Assembly: GCA_964446285.1 (NCBI GenBank)
Contig: CAYUNT010000102.1
Span: 1-15,773 of the forward strand
Reading direction: 5' to 3'
Source: CAYUNT01 sp964446285
GTDB lineage: Bacteria > Sumerlaeota > Sumerlaeia > SLMS01 > CAYUNT01
DNA length: 15,773 bases
In this document: piece by piece, positions 14,523 through 15,773 of the stretch
How the letters are laid out: every line of letters starts with the position of its first letter
Position numbering within the stretch: the stretch's first letter is position 1
Notes under the pieces: model-generated
Databases searched by the model: none
Seen by the model: the letters and a program-made list of their open reading frames with translations, nothing else
Told to the model about the DNA's origin: nothing
Made by a program: the position numbers and the translations under genes

Positions 14523-15773
14523 TTATATCTGATCGAAATTCTCCGGGTAGCGGCATTTTGAGACGGCGTCGTCGTAAGTGATGAGGCCCTGCGCATAGAG
14601 GTTTTTCAGGGACTTATCCATAGTAATCATGCCGATTTCCCACGAGGTCTGCATGATGGAAATCATCTGCTCGGTTTTGGACGTGCGGATGATTTTGCGC
14701 ACCGCCGTCGAGGCGATCAGTATCTCGATGGCCACGACGCGCCCCTGTCCGCCCGCCACGGGCAATAACTGCTGCGAAACAATCCCTTCGAGCGCGTTCG
14801 CCAGCTGAATGCGCACCTGTTGCTGTTGATGCGGCGGGAAAACGTCGATGATGCGGTCGATCGTCTGCGAGGCATCCGGCGTGTGCAGCGTGGCGAGCAC
14901 CAAGTGTCCCGTTTCCGCCGCCGTGAGGGCCGTGGAAATCGTCTCGAGATCGCGCATTTCGCCCACCACAATCACATCCGGGTCCTGGCGCAGCACATGC
15001 CGCAGGGCGCTCGCGAAGGACTTCGTATCGGACATCACTTCGCGCTGTTTCACCACGGAGCGCTTGTTGTGATGGATGTATTCCACCGGGTCTTCGATGG
15101 TGACGATCATGCACTGGCGTTCGTTATTGATGAGATCGACCATCGCCGCCAGCGTGGTCGTTTTGCCCGAGCCGGTCGGTCCCGTCACAAGCACAAGGCC
15201 GTTGTCGTGCCGCGCCAGTTCCTCGTTCTCGGCCAGGGCCGTCTGCAGGGCGAGGTANNNNNNNNNNCAGTTCCTCGACCACCGGCGGCAGCCCGAGGCG
15301 CCGGATCGGCTGGATGATTTCGTTCACCACACGGAAGGCGGCTTCGGTCGAGCCGCGCTGCCGGTGGACGTTCACGCGAAACCGCCCCACCTGCTCGATG
15401 TCCAGCGAGAGGTCCAGTTCCCAATTGGCCTCGAATTTTGACTTCTGGTCATTGTTGAGAATCGCATAGACAAGGTGGTGGCAGTCGGCTGCGGTCATTT
15501 GGGGGAAATCGAGCGGACGAAGAAATCCATCCACGCGAATCGTCGGCGGGATGCCCATCGAGATGTGCAGGTCCGATGCGCCTTTTTCCACGGCGGCGCG
15601 CAATAAGGCGTAAATTTCTGTTCCGCGATACGTGGATGCGGACGCGCCAGAAGTGCCCGGCAGGCGGACCGCAGGCATCGGCGCTGGTGCGGGCGCGGGC
15701 GCTGCCGGGGCGGGGTAGATTGACGGAGGCGGTGCAGGTTGCGGCGCAGCGAACGGCGCAGGGGGAGGGGCGG
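14523..15773 (-). CDS. pilT: PilT/PilU-type type IV pilus retraction ATPase (5' end off right edge, contains scaffold gap)
   Basis: Cytoplasmic hexameric ATPase that powers type IV pilus retraction and twitching. On minus the frame enters from the right edge as a Pro/Ala-rich stretch of about 30 codons, so the true start is outside; the ATG at 15678 is an internal Met or an alternative start. The N-terminal domain has YALLRAAVEKGASDLHIS and RVDGFLRPLD (about 15610 down to 15519). Then come a linker ending LGLPPVVEEL, ten Ns (15258-15267), and the core: Walker A GPTGSGKT (15182-15159), the Asp-box IEDPVEY, Walker B DVIVVGEMRD with ETISTALTAAETGH, then LATLHTPDASQTIDRIIDVFP. The C-terminal part contains EIGMITMDKSL and ends CRYPENFDQI. 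The real gap length must be a multiple of three, because complete codons flank it; as written, 10 Ns breaks the frame. PilT and PilU cannot be separated with confidence. No other pilus gene is visible in the window. Confidence 0.9.
15258..15267. other. Assembly gap (10 N) inside pilT
   Basis: A run of ten Ns is a scaffolding placeholder, not measured sequence. The 10-mer CAGTTCCTCG flanks it at 15268-15277 and recurs at 15216-15225, suggesting a repeat or an unresolved contig-end overlap at the join. Confidence 0.97.

Noticed and set aside
1..15773. A defence, toxin-antitoxin, prophage or conjugative system
   Set aside because: I looked for nucleases, helicases, integrases, transposases and paired small genes on both strands and found none. 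The real genes are housekeeping, transport, envelope and secretion types.
1..15773. tRNA or rRNA genes
   Set aside because: I found no TTCGA-type T-arm with a matching acceptor stem and no conserved rRNA segment in the gaps between genes. Reading by eye is less sensitive than a dedicated search.

Overview
The window comes from a Gram-negative, probably uncultivated bacterium and was most likely assembled from metagenomic or draft data, since there is a 10-N scaffold gap at 15258-15267. Base composition is moderately GC-rich. The taxon is not certain. The dispersed repeat families (GGAC-type 9-mers, hairpins translated as GQDAQATG, a CCTGGGG hairpin, and 'TTCTCTGCG..CCTCTGCGGTG' elements) resemble, from memory, those common in PVC-superphylum genomes (Verrucomicrobia, Planctomycetes, Lentisphaerae) and nearby candidate phyla. 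That is an inference and not a classification.

Layout from left to right: (1) a left-truncated minus-strand Na/Pi-cotransporter-family membrane protein with an N-terminal Ig-like domain (1526 down to the left edge); (2) a divergent 311-base gap, then a thymidylate kinase on plus (1838-2488); (3) a 194-base convergent gap filled with two inverted arrays of 9-bp repeats; (4) a large minus-strand GT-C-type membrane glycosyltransferase with a C-terminal TPR domain (2683-6600); (5) a 495-base divergent gap holding a 33-bp tandem repeat and a 12-bp-stem hairpin; (6) a 1752-residue secreted plus-strand protein (7096-12354) that joins a papain-like cysteine peptidase, a seven-repeat FG-GAP/VCBS propeller, an Fn3-like domain, an internal dockerin-like pair, a ZU5-like domain and an HExxH metallopeptidase-like domain; (7) class II lysyl-tRNA synthetase on minus (12409-13983); (8) a 539-base gap built almost entirely of direct and inverted repeats; (9) a right-truncated PilT/PilU-type pilus retraction ATPase on minus, interrupted by the scaffold gap.

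The genes do not form one pathway. tmk and lysS are housekeeping genes, pilT serves type IV pilus retraction, the transporter moves phosphate or a similar solute, and the glycosyltransferase probably adds a sugar from a polyprenyl carrier on the outer face of the membrane. Strand switches at four of the five gene junctions argue against operons. The most unusual gene is the chimeric secreted protease, which carries two apparently complete but unrelated protease active-site signatures on one chain. The most unusual non-genic signal is that short intergenic-type repeats also lie in frame inside the glycosyltransferase, in regions predicted to be flexible linkers.
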